Assembly: GCA_021784615.1 (NCBI GenBank) | Contig: JAJYHU010000278.1 | Coordinates: 1 to 10,695, forward strand | Origin: Acidobacteriota bacterium | GTDB taxonomy: Bacteria; Acidobacteriota; Terriglobia; UBA7540 | Direction of reading: 5' to 3' | DNA length: 10,695 nt | Shown here: positions 1 to 5,175 of the stretch, piece after piece | How positions within the stretch are numbered: position 1 is the stretch's first letter | How the letters are laid out: each line of letters begins with the position of its first letter | Notes under the pieces: model-generated | Database searches by the model: none | What the model saw: the letters and a program-made list of their open reading frames with translations, nothing else | What the model was told of the DNA's origin: nothing | Translations under genes and position numbers: made by a program

Positions 1-147
1 CCGCTTGCTTCTATCCATGCCGTTCTTAAGCGCCTCGTTGATGCCGACGAGGCGGAAGCGGTGAATCGAGGCGGCAAGACGCTTTACAAGTGGAAATGGG
101 AACTGCCGGGGCCTCCGCCTCAGACTCCCTCCGCAGAGAAGAAGTAG
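1..147 (+). CDS. C-terminal end of an unidentified protein (partial), possibly winged-helix
   Basis: The forward frame is open from the first base and ends at TAG 145-147, giving the last 48 residues of a protein that starts outside the window. The visible part begins with an amphipathic helix (ASIHAVLKRLVDADEAEAV). A short turn with two glycines and a strand-like KTLYKWKWEL follow, then a Pro-rich, lysine-ended tail. A helix followed by a glycine turn and a Tyr/Trp strand resembles the recognition helix and wing of winged helix-turn-helix proteins. That resemblance is an inference from pattern only. No family can be named, and the function is unknown. Codon use looks typical for coding sequence. 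The stop lies about 100 bases before the suggested left end of the transposon, so the gene does not appear to be interrupted by it. Confidence 0.55.
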   Translation, partial: PLASIHAVLKRLVDADEAEAVNRGGKTLYKWKWELPGPPPQTPSAEKK

Positions 148-161
148 AAAGCTGAACGTAA

Positions 162-192
162 GGGCTCGCAACCGCGCCAATGGTCCGAGCCC
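162..192 (+). other. Hairpin just downstream of the partial gene
   Basis: GGGCTCG (162-168) pairs perfectly with CGAGCCC (186-192). Inside it ACC (171-173) can pair with GGT (182-184), giving about 10 pairs with a small asymmetric internal loop. It lies 15 bases after the stop of the partial gene and could end its transcript or protect the 3' end. No run of T follows, so it is not a standard intrinsic terminator. Confidence 0.4.
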
Positions 193-289
193 CGGAAGCT
201 GAAACGCCATGTACCTGATAAGCGCAAAGCGCGGCTTCGTCATTATCCTACCGAAACCACCGCCACTTTGCAACAAGAACCGCGTGGTA

Positions 290-367
290 AGGGCCGTTCG
301 TGCGCCAGCGTGGGCGGCCCTGCCCCAGAAAGAAGCCCTGCCAGTAGCTTGAACTACCGACAGGGCC
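290..367 (+). other. Four-arm inverted repeat in the transposase leader
   Basis: Four short arms can pair in two exclusive ways. Arm A (AGGGCCG, 290-296) pairs with arm B (CGGCCCT, 315-321). Arm C (GCCCTG, 335-340) pairs with arm D (CAGGGC, 361-366), and this hairpin is lengthened by GTAG/CTAC (344-347 with 354-357) closing a six-base loop. Alternatively B (GGCCCTG, 316-322) pairs with D (CAGGGCC, 361-367), and A can pair with C over five bases. There is no T tract after D. It may fold in the transposase leader RNA or block read-through from outside, but no function is established. Confidence 0.5.
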
Positions 368-451
368 AAATCCCCGGCGCGGAGTGACCCGCACCAAAGG
401 GACCCAAAAAGGATTGTCGGGTTTCCTTCGCGCCGTGTCAAGGAGCCCGAC

Positions 452-1429
452 ATGAAAATCCGCTGCCCGTACTGCGAAAGCGAGAATCTGAAGGTCCACC
501 AGAAGAACGGCCACGCTTGCTCGACGATGTACCGCTGCGCCGACTGCAAGCGGTTTTTCTCTGAGAGGCGGTTCACGGCCTACTCCGGCCTGAAGCTGGA
601 GCCGCGCAAGGTCGCACAGATCGTTAACTGCTTGGTGGAAGGAGTTTCGATCCGCGCCACAACTCGCTTGGTTGATGTGGACAAGAAGACCGTTCTCCGG
701 GTGATGTTCCACGCCGCTCGGATCTGTCAGCGCGTGATGGACGAGAAGATCAGGAATCTGCGGTCACGCTATTTTCAGGCTGACGAGTTGTGGTGCTTCA
801 CCGGCAAGAAGGAGCAGAACTGCACCTACGAGGAAAAGCTTCACGGCCCGCATGTGGGAGATACATGGGTATTTCTGGTGACGGACGCAGCTACGAAACT
901 TGTCCCGAGCTTCGTCGTGAGCCCGGACCGGGGCTTGCCCGCTGCCGAACGGCTGATGCGGGATCTGGCGGATCGCGTTGCTGTGCGGCCTCAGATTACC
1001 ACGGACGGCTTGCGCTCGTACCTGTGGGGTGTCGAACGCGCCTTCGGGATGGACTGCGATTACGGGATGCTGATCAAGAACTATGCGGAGCAGGACGGGC
1101 GCCTGGAACTGATGGGGGCGCGACCAAAACCCATTTCAGGAAGGCCGGAAATGGCGCACATCTCGACCAGTTACGCGGAGCGGAACAACCTGAACTGCCG
1201 CTTGTTCATGCGGAGGCTAACGCGGTTGACAAACGGATTCAGCCGGAAGATCGAGAACCTGGAAGCGGCGCTCTGGATTTACTTCTGCCACTACGACTTT
1301 GTGCGCGTTCACCACTCGCTGAGGATGACCCCGGCGATGGCGGCGAACGTTACTGATCATCTCTGGACGATAGAGGAAATGCTTCAGGCAGGACACGAGA
1401 TGGAGGGACTGGAAGGGGTAGCGGCGTAA
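452..1429 (+). CDS. IS1-family-like DDE transposase
   Basis: This 325-residue protein should cut and join DNA during movement of its insertion sequence. The N-terminus is a zinc ribbon with CPYC (Cys5, Cys8) and CADC (Cys29, Cys32). A helix-turn-helix-like DNA-binding region follows at about residues 50-85. The likely DDE catalytic residues are Asp111 (QADELW), Asp185 (TTDGLRSY) and Glu243 (YAERNN). A C-terminal YDFVRVHHSLRMTP segment is common in such transposases. Classical IS1 makes its transposase by frameshifting between two reading frames; here one uninterrupted frame encodes everything, as in the single-ORF branch of the family. ATG 452 is supported by AAGGAG six bases upstream. No damage is visible, so the gene may be active. 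The family assignment is from remembered motifs; an IS1595-type relative is the main alternative. Confidence 0.87.
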   Translation: MKIRCPYCESENLKVHQKNGHACSTMYRCADCKRFFSERRFTAYSGLKLEPRKVAQIVNCLVEGVSIRATTRLVDVDKKTVLRVMFHAARICQRVMDEKIRNLRSRYFQADELWCFTGKKEQNCTYEEKLHGPHVGDTWVFLVTDAATKLVPSFVVSPDRGLPAAERLMRDLADRVAVRPQITTDGLRSYLWGVERAFGMDCDYGMLIKNYAEQDGRLELMGARPKPISGRPEMAHISTSYAERNNLNCRLFMRRLTRLTNGFSRKIENLEAALWIYFCHYDFVRVHHSLRMTPAMAANVTDHLWTIEEMLQAGHEMEGLEGVAA

Positions 1430-1498
1430 GGCTGGAGGCGCTTTCAGGTGGACTTGGGGGCGGGAAAACTGGTAGGTTGCGGCCAGGGGAAAGAGCGA

Positions 1499-1816
1499 AT
1501 GACCGAGCGAGAGCAGGACGCGATTATCGGAAAGGCTGCAAGGGAATACGCACAGGCGGAGCGCCGGGTGAGCCTGCTGTTCAGGAGGGCGAACAGCCTG
1601 GGGTTTTCCTTTGGGAGAATATCGTCATGCCTCAAATGTGAGCGACCTGAAGAGGTTGTGACGAGCCTCGAAAGCGTGGTTGGAAGCTTGGAAAGAGAAG
1701 GGGCTGATCTTTCGGGGATTGCGCTTGATTCCTTGAAGGAGTCAATCGCGGAGCTAAGGGACGCTGTCGCGGAAAGGGACAAGGCGCTGGAGGCGAAGAA
1801 GACGCTCGGTGTCTAG
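1499..1816 (+). CDS. Small hypothetical protein, mostly alpha-helical
   Basis: The frame encodes 105 residues from ATG 1499, preceded at a good distance by a purine-rich GGGGAAAG site. An in-frame GTG at 1448 would add 17 residues, but it lies inside the suggested right end of the insertion sequence and has no clear ribosome site. The protein is rich in Glu, Arg, Ala and Leu. Residues 1-35 and about 48-100 look like long helices, the second with a spacing that could form a coiled coil (VVTSLESVVGSLEREG, then SLKESIAELRDAVAERDKAL). Two cysteines lie near residues 44-47 (SCLKCE). No signal peptide or membrane segment is seen. I do not recognise a family. It converges with the minus-strand gene ending at 1862. 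Confidence 0.6.
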   Translation: MTEREQDAIIGKAAREYAQAERRVSLLFRRANSLGFSFGRISSCLKCERPEEVVTSLESVVGSLEREGADLSGIALDSLKESIAELRDAVAERDKALEAKKTLGV

Positions 1817-1827
1817 TGGTTCGGTTT

Positions 1828-1861
1828 GCTGCAGCGGCTGCAGCGTTGGCCGATTGGCTTT
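1828..1861. terminator. Possible bidirectional terminator between convergent genes
   Basis: The 45-base gap between the two convergent stop codons contains a perfect tandem repeat of GCTGCAGCG (1828-1845). GCTGC (1828-1832) can pair with GCAGC (1840-1844) around a seven-base loop. Further on, GCC-GATT-GGC (1849-1858) is followed by TTTT on the plus strand. The position suits a shared terminator, but both stems are short. Confidence 0.3.
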
Positions 1862-2656
1862 TCATGGTGTCTGCTCGATGCGGGGTTTGTCGCCGAGGCT
1901 GATCTTGAAGTTGAACTCCTGCGCCTGGTCTGCCGGGTCATCTCCCAGGAAGCTTGAGCTTTCCTTTTGGAAGGAATAGGTAAGGCGAACGCGGGCGGTG
2001 CCGCGACCCTTGCGGACTTCCGAGCGGTACGCTGAATAGGCATATTGGTGGCCGTCGTAATCCCACTCCCTCGTATGGCCGGCCACAAACGGATTGCCTT
2101 TGGGGTCAACCAGCAGCAAAAGTAGTTGGGCGCTCTGGCCGCTAACGAGCATGACACCAGCCTCGCCATTTCTCCAGAGGACATTCGGAACGGTGAGATA
2201 AGCCTCCCCGTCAGAGCCGAAATAAGTGGCCTCCGCTCTCAAGCCACGAATGTTTCCTCGCGGTTGAGCGTTCGAATCGTTCGCGACGGATACCAAGAAA
2301 GCTTGGTGGCTACGCCCTGGTCCTACGTGGTTGGGGACGGAGAAGTCGCAGGTTTCGATGGAGCAATGGGTCACCATGAGTGGGAGATTCAACACGGGGG
2401 GCAAGTTAGCTTTGGTCGGCCACAGCACGACGGCGGAGAGGTAGAGGACGCAAGCTACCGTAACAACCAGATCAAGATGCGCAGGCATGAACGCTGTCAA
2501 AGAGTCCGCCTTGTGAGTGAGGAAATCGAGGGTGGAGGCGGTCTCCGCGGCCTTCCAAAGCCAGGTGGCGGCCAAGGCGCACCACCCGAGGCTTGCGGAT
2601 TTGCCCAGCAACCGCCTGAGTCTGCGTAACCATTCGATCTGCAGCTGTGTGCGCAT
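1862..2656 (-). CDS. Hypothetical protein with two membrane helices and a soluble C-terminal domain
   Basis: The protein has 264 residues. The N-terminus is basic (IEWLRRLRRLLGK), then come two hydrophobic stretches at about residues 20-37 and 60-79 (LDLVVTVACVLYLSAVVLW). The remaining 180 residues are polar and strand-rich, with features such as LTVPNVLWRNGEAGVMLV and ARVRLTYSFQKE near the end. This suggests a helical hairpin in the inner membrane anchoring a beta-rich domain. Cysteines at 98 and 103 sit just after the second helix. No catalytic motif or known family is recognised, and the function is unknown. ATG at 2656 has only a weak GCCGGG ribosome site before it. The gene is divergent from mazG and convergent with the small helical protein. 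Confidence 0.65.
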   Translation of the reverse strand: MRTQLQIEWLRRLRRLLGKSASLGWCALAATWLWKAAETASTLDFLTHKADSLTAFMPAHLDLVVTVACVLYLSAVVLWPTKANLPPVLNLPLMVTHCSIETCDFSVPNHVGPGRSHQAFLVSVANDSNAQPRGNIRGLRAEATYFGSDGEAYLTVPNVLWRNGEAGVMLVSGQSAQLLLLLVDPKGNPFVAGHTREWDYDGHQYAYSAYRSEVRKGRGTARVRLTYSFQKESSSFLGDDPADQAQEFNFKISLGDKPRIEQTP

Positions 2657-2686
2657 CCCGGCGAGGCTACCATAAAAGTGGTGTCG

Positions 2687-2714
2687 CTGCCATATCGGGC
2701 TTTCAAGCTATAAT
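2687..2714 (+). promoter_or_regulatory. Predicted sigma-70-type promoter upstream of mazG
   Basis: A perfect TATAAT lies at 2709-2714. The best -35 candidate is CTGCCA (2687-2692), four of six consensus bases, with a 16-base spacer. Transcription would begin near 2720-2722, about 93 bases before the mazG start and almost exactly on an ATG at 2720. Confidence 0.4.
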
Positions 2715-2813
2715 CCCCCATGACCCGCCTGGGGTCTATTGCCCTCTATTCCACAGGCTTGTTAGAGTAATGAGTCGGACATTTATGAAAGGACGCGATG
2801 GCGGAGGCGCAAG

Positions 2814-3608
2814 TTGGAGGGAGATTCGTTACCAAAGTTGGTGGAATTGATGGCTCATTTAAGAAGTCCCGAGGGATGCCCCTGGGACCGGGCGCAGAAT
2901 TACGATAGCGTCAAAGGCTTGCTTCTTGAAGAAGCCTACGAGGTGATCGACGCGCTCAACCAACGGGACTTTGAGGCGGTTGAGGAAGAACTCGGCGACC
3001 TGCTCTTTCAGGTGGTGTTTTATTCACGGCTGGCGGAGGAAGACGGCAGGTTCGATATCGACCGGGTGATCGAGGGCGTTCACAGGAAACTGGTGCGGCG
3101 GCATCCGCACGTCTTTGGTGAAAAGCGCGCCCGCACGGCGGAGGAAGCTCTTGCAAGCTGGACCGCCGTCAAGAAGAAAGAGAAGGGAACGGACTCCCCA
3201 AGCTCCTCCATCATGGACGGCATTCCGGCTTTGCCCTCGACCCTTGAAGCGCACGAGCTTGGGTTACGAGCTTCTGAGGCAGGCTTTGACTGGGCCAAGG
3301 TTGAGGACCTTCTCGACAAAGTTGAGGAAGAATTAAGGGAGTTCCGGAAAGAACTTGTTTCGAATCCGCAGAACGGAGACCGAAAGCTCGAAGAGGAGTT
3401 GGGCGACCTCCTCTTCGCGGTCTCGAACGTGGCCCGGCGAGTTCACTCGGACCCGGAAAGCTGCCTGCGCGGGGCGAATCAGAAGTTCCGGCGGCGTTTC
3501 AAGGCGCTTGAAGATGAATTGGCAAAGCGCGGGAAGACGGTTCGGGACAGCACACCGGAAGAACTGGACGTTGTTTGGAAACGGGTCAAGACGCGGGAAA
3601 ATCTATGA
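2814..3608 (+). CDS. mazG: Nucleoside triphosphate pyrophosphohydrolase MazG
   Basis: MazG hydrolyses (d)NTPs to monophosphates and pyrophosphate in the cytoplasm, cleaning damaged nucleotides from the pool; in E. coli it also affects alarmone levels. The 264 residues match the usual two-domain form (E. coli has 263). The N-terminal region carries SPEGCPWDRAQ (18-28) and the metal-binding helices with Glu39, Glu40, Glu43 and then Glu59/Asp62 (EELGDLLFQ), followed by RRHPHVFG (95-102). The second domain repeats the pattern with Glu172, Glu173, Glu176 and Glu195/Asp198 (EEELGDLLFAV). The start is TTG 2814: it is the first possible start after the in-frame stop at 2763, has GGAGG six bases upstream (2803-2807), and aligns well with the length of known MazG N-termini. 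A transporter remnant follows on the same strand. Confidence 0.94.
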   Translation: MEGDSLPKLVELMAHLRSPEGCPWDRAQNYDSVKGLLLEEAYEVIDALNQRDFEAVEEELGDLLFQVVFYSRLAEEDGRFDIDRVIEGVHRKLVRRHPHVFGEKRARTAEEALASWTAVKKKEKGTDSPSSSIMDGIPALPSTLEAHELGLRASEAGFDWAKVEDLLDKVEEELREFRKELVSNPQNGDRKLEEELGDLLFAVSNVARRVHSDPESCLRGANQKFRRRFKALEDELAKRGKTVRDSTPEELDVVWKRVKTRENL

Positions 3609-3915
3609 ACAACATCGATCGGGTGCGGAGACATGTTTGGTTCCGGCATCGGGCGCGTCCACAACATCGCCATGTCTTTTCTGCCAGGAGATGCTTCTGC
3701 CAGCCGCCCTTACTGGCAACCAGACATCATTGAACTCGAAGCAACGGTTGCCGCAAGGGGCGCCATTCCGGTTCTGAATCCCGCCGACGTTGGGTATGCG
3801 CCGGACCTTTCGCGCATCGCGGAGGTTGCCGTGCGCAAGGAGCTTTTTGAAAGCCGCACCTGCCCTTGCCGCCGAGCGCCCAAAGACTTCACTTTCACGC
3901 CAACGCCATCGCCTG
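3609..3915. other. Stretch without a supported gene
   Basis: Frames on both strands are open here, but none reads like a natural protein over a useful length. The forward frame from ATG 3633 contains a plausible segment (about residues 26-72, including IPVLNPADVGYAPDLSRIA) that then turns into low-complexity Arg/Pro-rich sequence. It may be decayed coding sequence. I see no tRNA, no recognisable structured RNA and no clear terminator for mazG. Confidence 0.4.
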
Positions 3916-4179
3916 ATGCACCTCGGCATGCTGGCCGCCGTTTCCTGCTGGGCGGCCAACATGGTGGCGATCAAGGAGGCATTGTTTGGTTTCACCCCTC
4001 TGGCGTTGGCGCAAGTCGGCGCTCTTCTTACCGCTTTACTATTTGGAATTCTTTTCCTTTCTCGGGGAATCCTCGGCGGCGCGCGGATTCTCCGCGGGGT
4101 GTATGTCACTGAACAGGAGCGGGAAGATCTTGAGGCACCTGAAAAGGTCGCCGATCCTGCCGGCAAGGCTGTTGAATAG
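3916..4179 (+). pseudogene. Truncated DMT/EamA-type transporter (N-terminal remnant)
   Basis: From ATG 3916 the frame encodes 87 residues. The first 50 or so look like the first two membrane helices of a drug/metabolite transporter of the EamA family: SCWAANMVAIKEALFGF, with Trp-Ala/Gly-x-Asn just before the AIK element, then a PLALAQ turn and a second helix ending LLFGILFLSRG. Complete members have about ten helices and 300 residues. After residue 50 the sequence becomes a charged tail (YVTEQEREDLEAPEK) unlike a third helix and stops at TAG 4177-4179. This suggests a deletion that joined the transporter start to unrelated sequence. No good ribosome site is visible. The family call is by pattern and moderate; a genuine small two-helix protein is the alternative. 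Confidence 0.5.
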
Positions 4180-4214
4180 CCGATGTTGGCAATGCGTCCT
4201 GAGTGCTGAAGTTC

Positions 4215-4922
4215 TTACGTCCAGGGCGAGATGGGCTGGGGGCGCCGCCGCGTGGGCAGGATCACCGCGAGAATTATTCCCACCAGGAAGCCTCCCACAT
4301 GGGCCCACCATGCCACGCCGCCGTGCGTGGCGGATTCAATCGCCAGCATTTGAAAGCCGGCAATGAACTGAATCAGAAACCAATACAATAGAACCAGCAA
4401 CGCCGGCAGTTGAACCGTCCAAAAGAAAAAGAAGAGAGGGATCAAGGTGGTGATGCGAGCGGTCGGGAAGCTGATCAGATAGGCGCCCAGGATGCCGGCA
4501 ATGGCGCCGCTCGCGCCGATGGTGGGTATCCGCGAGCCCGCGTTGAAAGCGATGTGGGTTATTGCAGCCCCAAGCCCGCTGAGGAAATAGATTCCGAGGA
4601 ACATGGCATGGCCGTAGCGGTCCTCCACGCTCCGCCCGAAGACAAAAAGGAAAAGCATGTTGCCGATTAAATGCAGCCAGCCGCCATGGATGAACATGGA
4701 AGCAAAGACGGGAACCATGAAGCTTGCGAGGCTTGTGATAACAATCCCGTGCGGCGTGCTATAGCGGGCCGGAACGAGTCCGAAAATGAAAACCAGCTGG
4801 TTGAGCTGCGAGCCGAGCGACAACTCAAATATGAAGACTGCGGTGTTGACGGCAATCAAGGCCAGAGTCGCAAACCAGAAAGTCTGGCGCCGGATATGGT
4901 CGTTCAGGGGAATAGGAATCAT
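4215..4922 (-). CDS. Rhomboid family intramembrane serine protease
   Basis: The 235-residue protein is a polytopic membrane protease that cuts transmembrane segments of other proteins. The catalytic serine is Ser138 in the GASG motif (TIGASGAIAGILGAY), and the partner histidine is His208 in AHVGGFLVG. The HLIGNMLFLFVFG helix supplies His84 and Asn88, which in the family help form the oxyanion pocket. About six hydrophobic segments are visible: 15-34, 62-80, 85-97, 106-125, 136-151 and 158-192 (long, possibly two), with 206-222 carrying the histidine. The start at 4922 (MIPIPLNDHIRRQ) is typical for bacterial rhomboids. No clear Shine-Dalgarno site precedes it, and a possible -10 element lies only 10 bases upstream. 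Substrates are unknown, and neighbours give no hint. Confidence 0.93.
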   Translation of the reverse strand: MIPIPLNDHIRRQTFWFATLALIAVNTAVFIFELSLGSQLNQLVFIFGLVPARYSTPHGIVITSLASFMVPVFASMFIHGGWLHLIGNMLFLFVFGRSVEDRYGHAMFLGIYFLSGLGAAITHIAFNAGSRIPTIGASGAIAGILGAYLISFPTARITTLIPLFFFFWTVQLPALLVLLYWFLIQFIAGFQMLAIESATHGGVAWWAHVGGFLVGIILAVILPTRRRPQPISPWT

Positions 4923-4931
4923 GCGGATGGC

Positions 4932-4960
4932 ATTCTAACCTGACGACCTCTTCCACCCAA
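4932..4960 (-). promoter_or_regulatory. Possible promoter of the rhomboid gene, near-leaderless
   Basis: Read on the minus strand, TAGAAT (4937-4932) matches five of six -10 bases, and TTGGGT (4960-4955) lies 17 bases upstream with three of six -35 bases. Transcription would start within two to four bases of the ATG at 4922. This would explain the missing ribosome site but rests on weak motifs. Confidence 0.3.
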
Positions 4961-5057
4961 GAAAATTCAGAAGGCGGAATGAAACGGCATTGGATTCCTC
5001 ATCTCTGGTAAAAGGCCGCGAACGATCTGGAAACCAGGCATTTCGACCTCGGGAACG

Positions 5058-5087
5058 TTGACCTTGGTTCCGGGCGTTCGTTATACT
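5058..5087 (+). promoter_or_regulatory. Predicted sigma-70-type promoter of the glcDEF operon
   Basis: TTGACC (5058-5063, five of six -35 bases) and TATACT (5082-5087, five of six -10 bases) are separated by 18 bases. The start of transcription would fall near 5094, giving an 80-base leader before glcD. Confidence 0.6.
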
Positions 5088-5098
5088 GCTGGCAGTGA

Positions 5099-5165
5099 GA
5101 TCGAGGGTGCGTATCCGGCCGGTATTTGGCCCCAGGATGTTGCGGCCTATCTCGATCGTCCTCGA
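5099..5165 (+). other. Structured leader upstream of glcD
   Basis: GATCGAGG (5099-5106) can pair with TCTCGATC (5150-5157), eight pairs including one G-T. The overlapping TCGAGG (5101-5106) can instead pair with CCTCGA (5160-5165), just before the weak ribosome site AGGA at 5168-5171. Within the loop GGCC (5117-5120) can pair with GGCC (5128-5131). The alternative stems could affect translation of glcD; this is inference only. Confidence 0.3.
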
Positions 5166-5175
5166 ATAGGATTTA

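Larger units (their letters stand above)
148..451. other. Non-coding stretch between the partial gene and the transposase
   Basis: No frame here shows convincing coding character. The short forward frame from ATG 210 (about 47 codons) has no ribosome site and no recognisable content. The region contains the hairpin at 162-192, a small GCGC-AAA-GCGC hairpin at 222-232, and the paired-arm structure at 290-367. It ends with the ribosome binding site of the transposase, AAGGAG at 440-445, six bases before the ATG. Part of it, from about 247, may be the left non-coding end of the insertion sequence. Confidence 0.5.
247..1476 (+). mobile_element. Candidate extent of an IS1-type insertion sequence
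   Basis: The transposase at 452-1429 shows that an insertion sequence is present; its limits are uncertain. CCTACC at 247-252 has its reverse complement GGTAGG at 1471-1476. Aligned inward from those points, the two ends share a second block, CCGCC (260-264 on the left, the complement of 1459-1463 on the right), about 13 of 26 positions in all. These could be imperfect terminal inverted repeats, giving an element of about 1.23 kb, a reasonable size for a single 325-residue transposase. No matching target-site duplication is visible immediately outside them, so the limits may be wrong or the copy old. Confidence 0.35.

Noticed and set aside
248..712. A 154-codon minus-strand frame overlapping the transposase start
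   Set aside because: It overlaps the zinc ribbon coding region of a clear transposase, and its own translation has no recognisable feature.
790..1356. A 188-codon forward frame inside the transposase gene
   Set aside because: Its Arg- and Gly-rich translation is the out-of-frame shadow of the transposase. It is not an IS1-style second reading frame, because the main frame already holds all catalytic residues.
2126..2629. A 167-codon forward frame opposite the two-helix hypothetical protein
   Set aside because: The minus-strand frame is longer and shows coherent membrane helices. The forward frame has no ribosome site or recognisable domain. The choice of strand is likely but not certain.
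3603..4166. A 187-codon minus-strand frame across the transporter remnant
   Set aside because: Its translation is rich in Arg, Ala and Cys without structure, while the opposite strand shows transporter-like helices.
4410..4943. Two forward frames opposite the rhomboid gene
   Set aside because: They are highly charged shadows of hydrophobic membrane segments; the rhomboid catalytic motifs are clear on the other strand.
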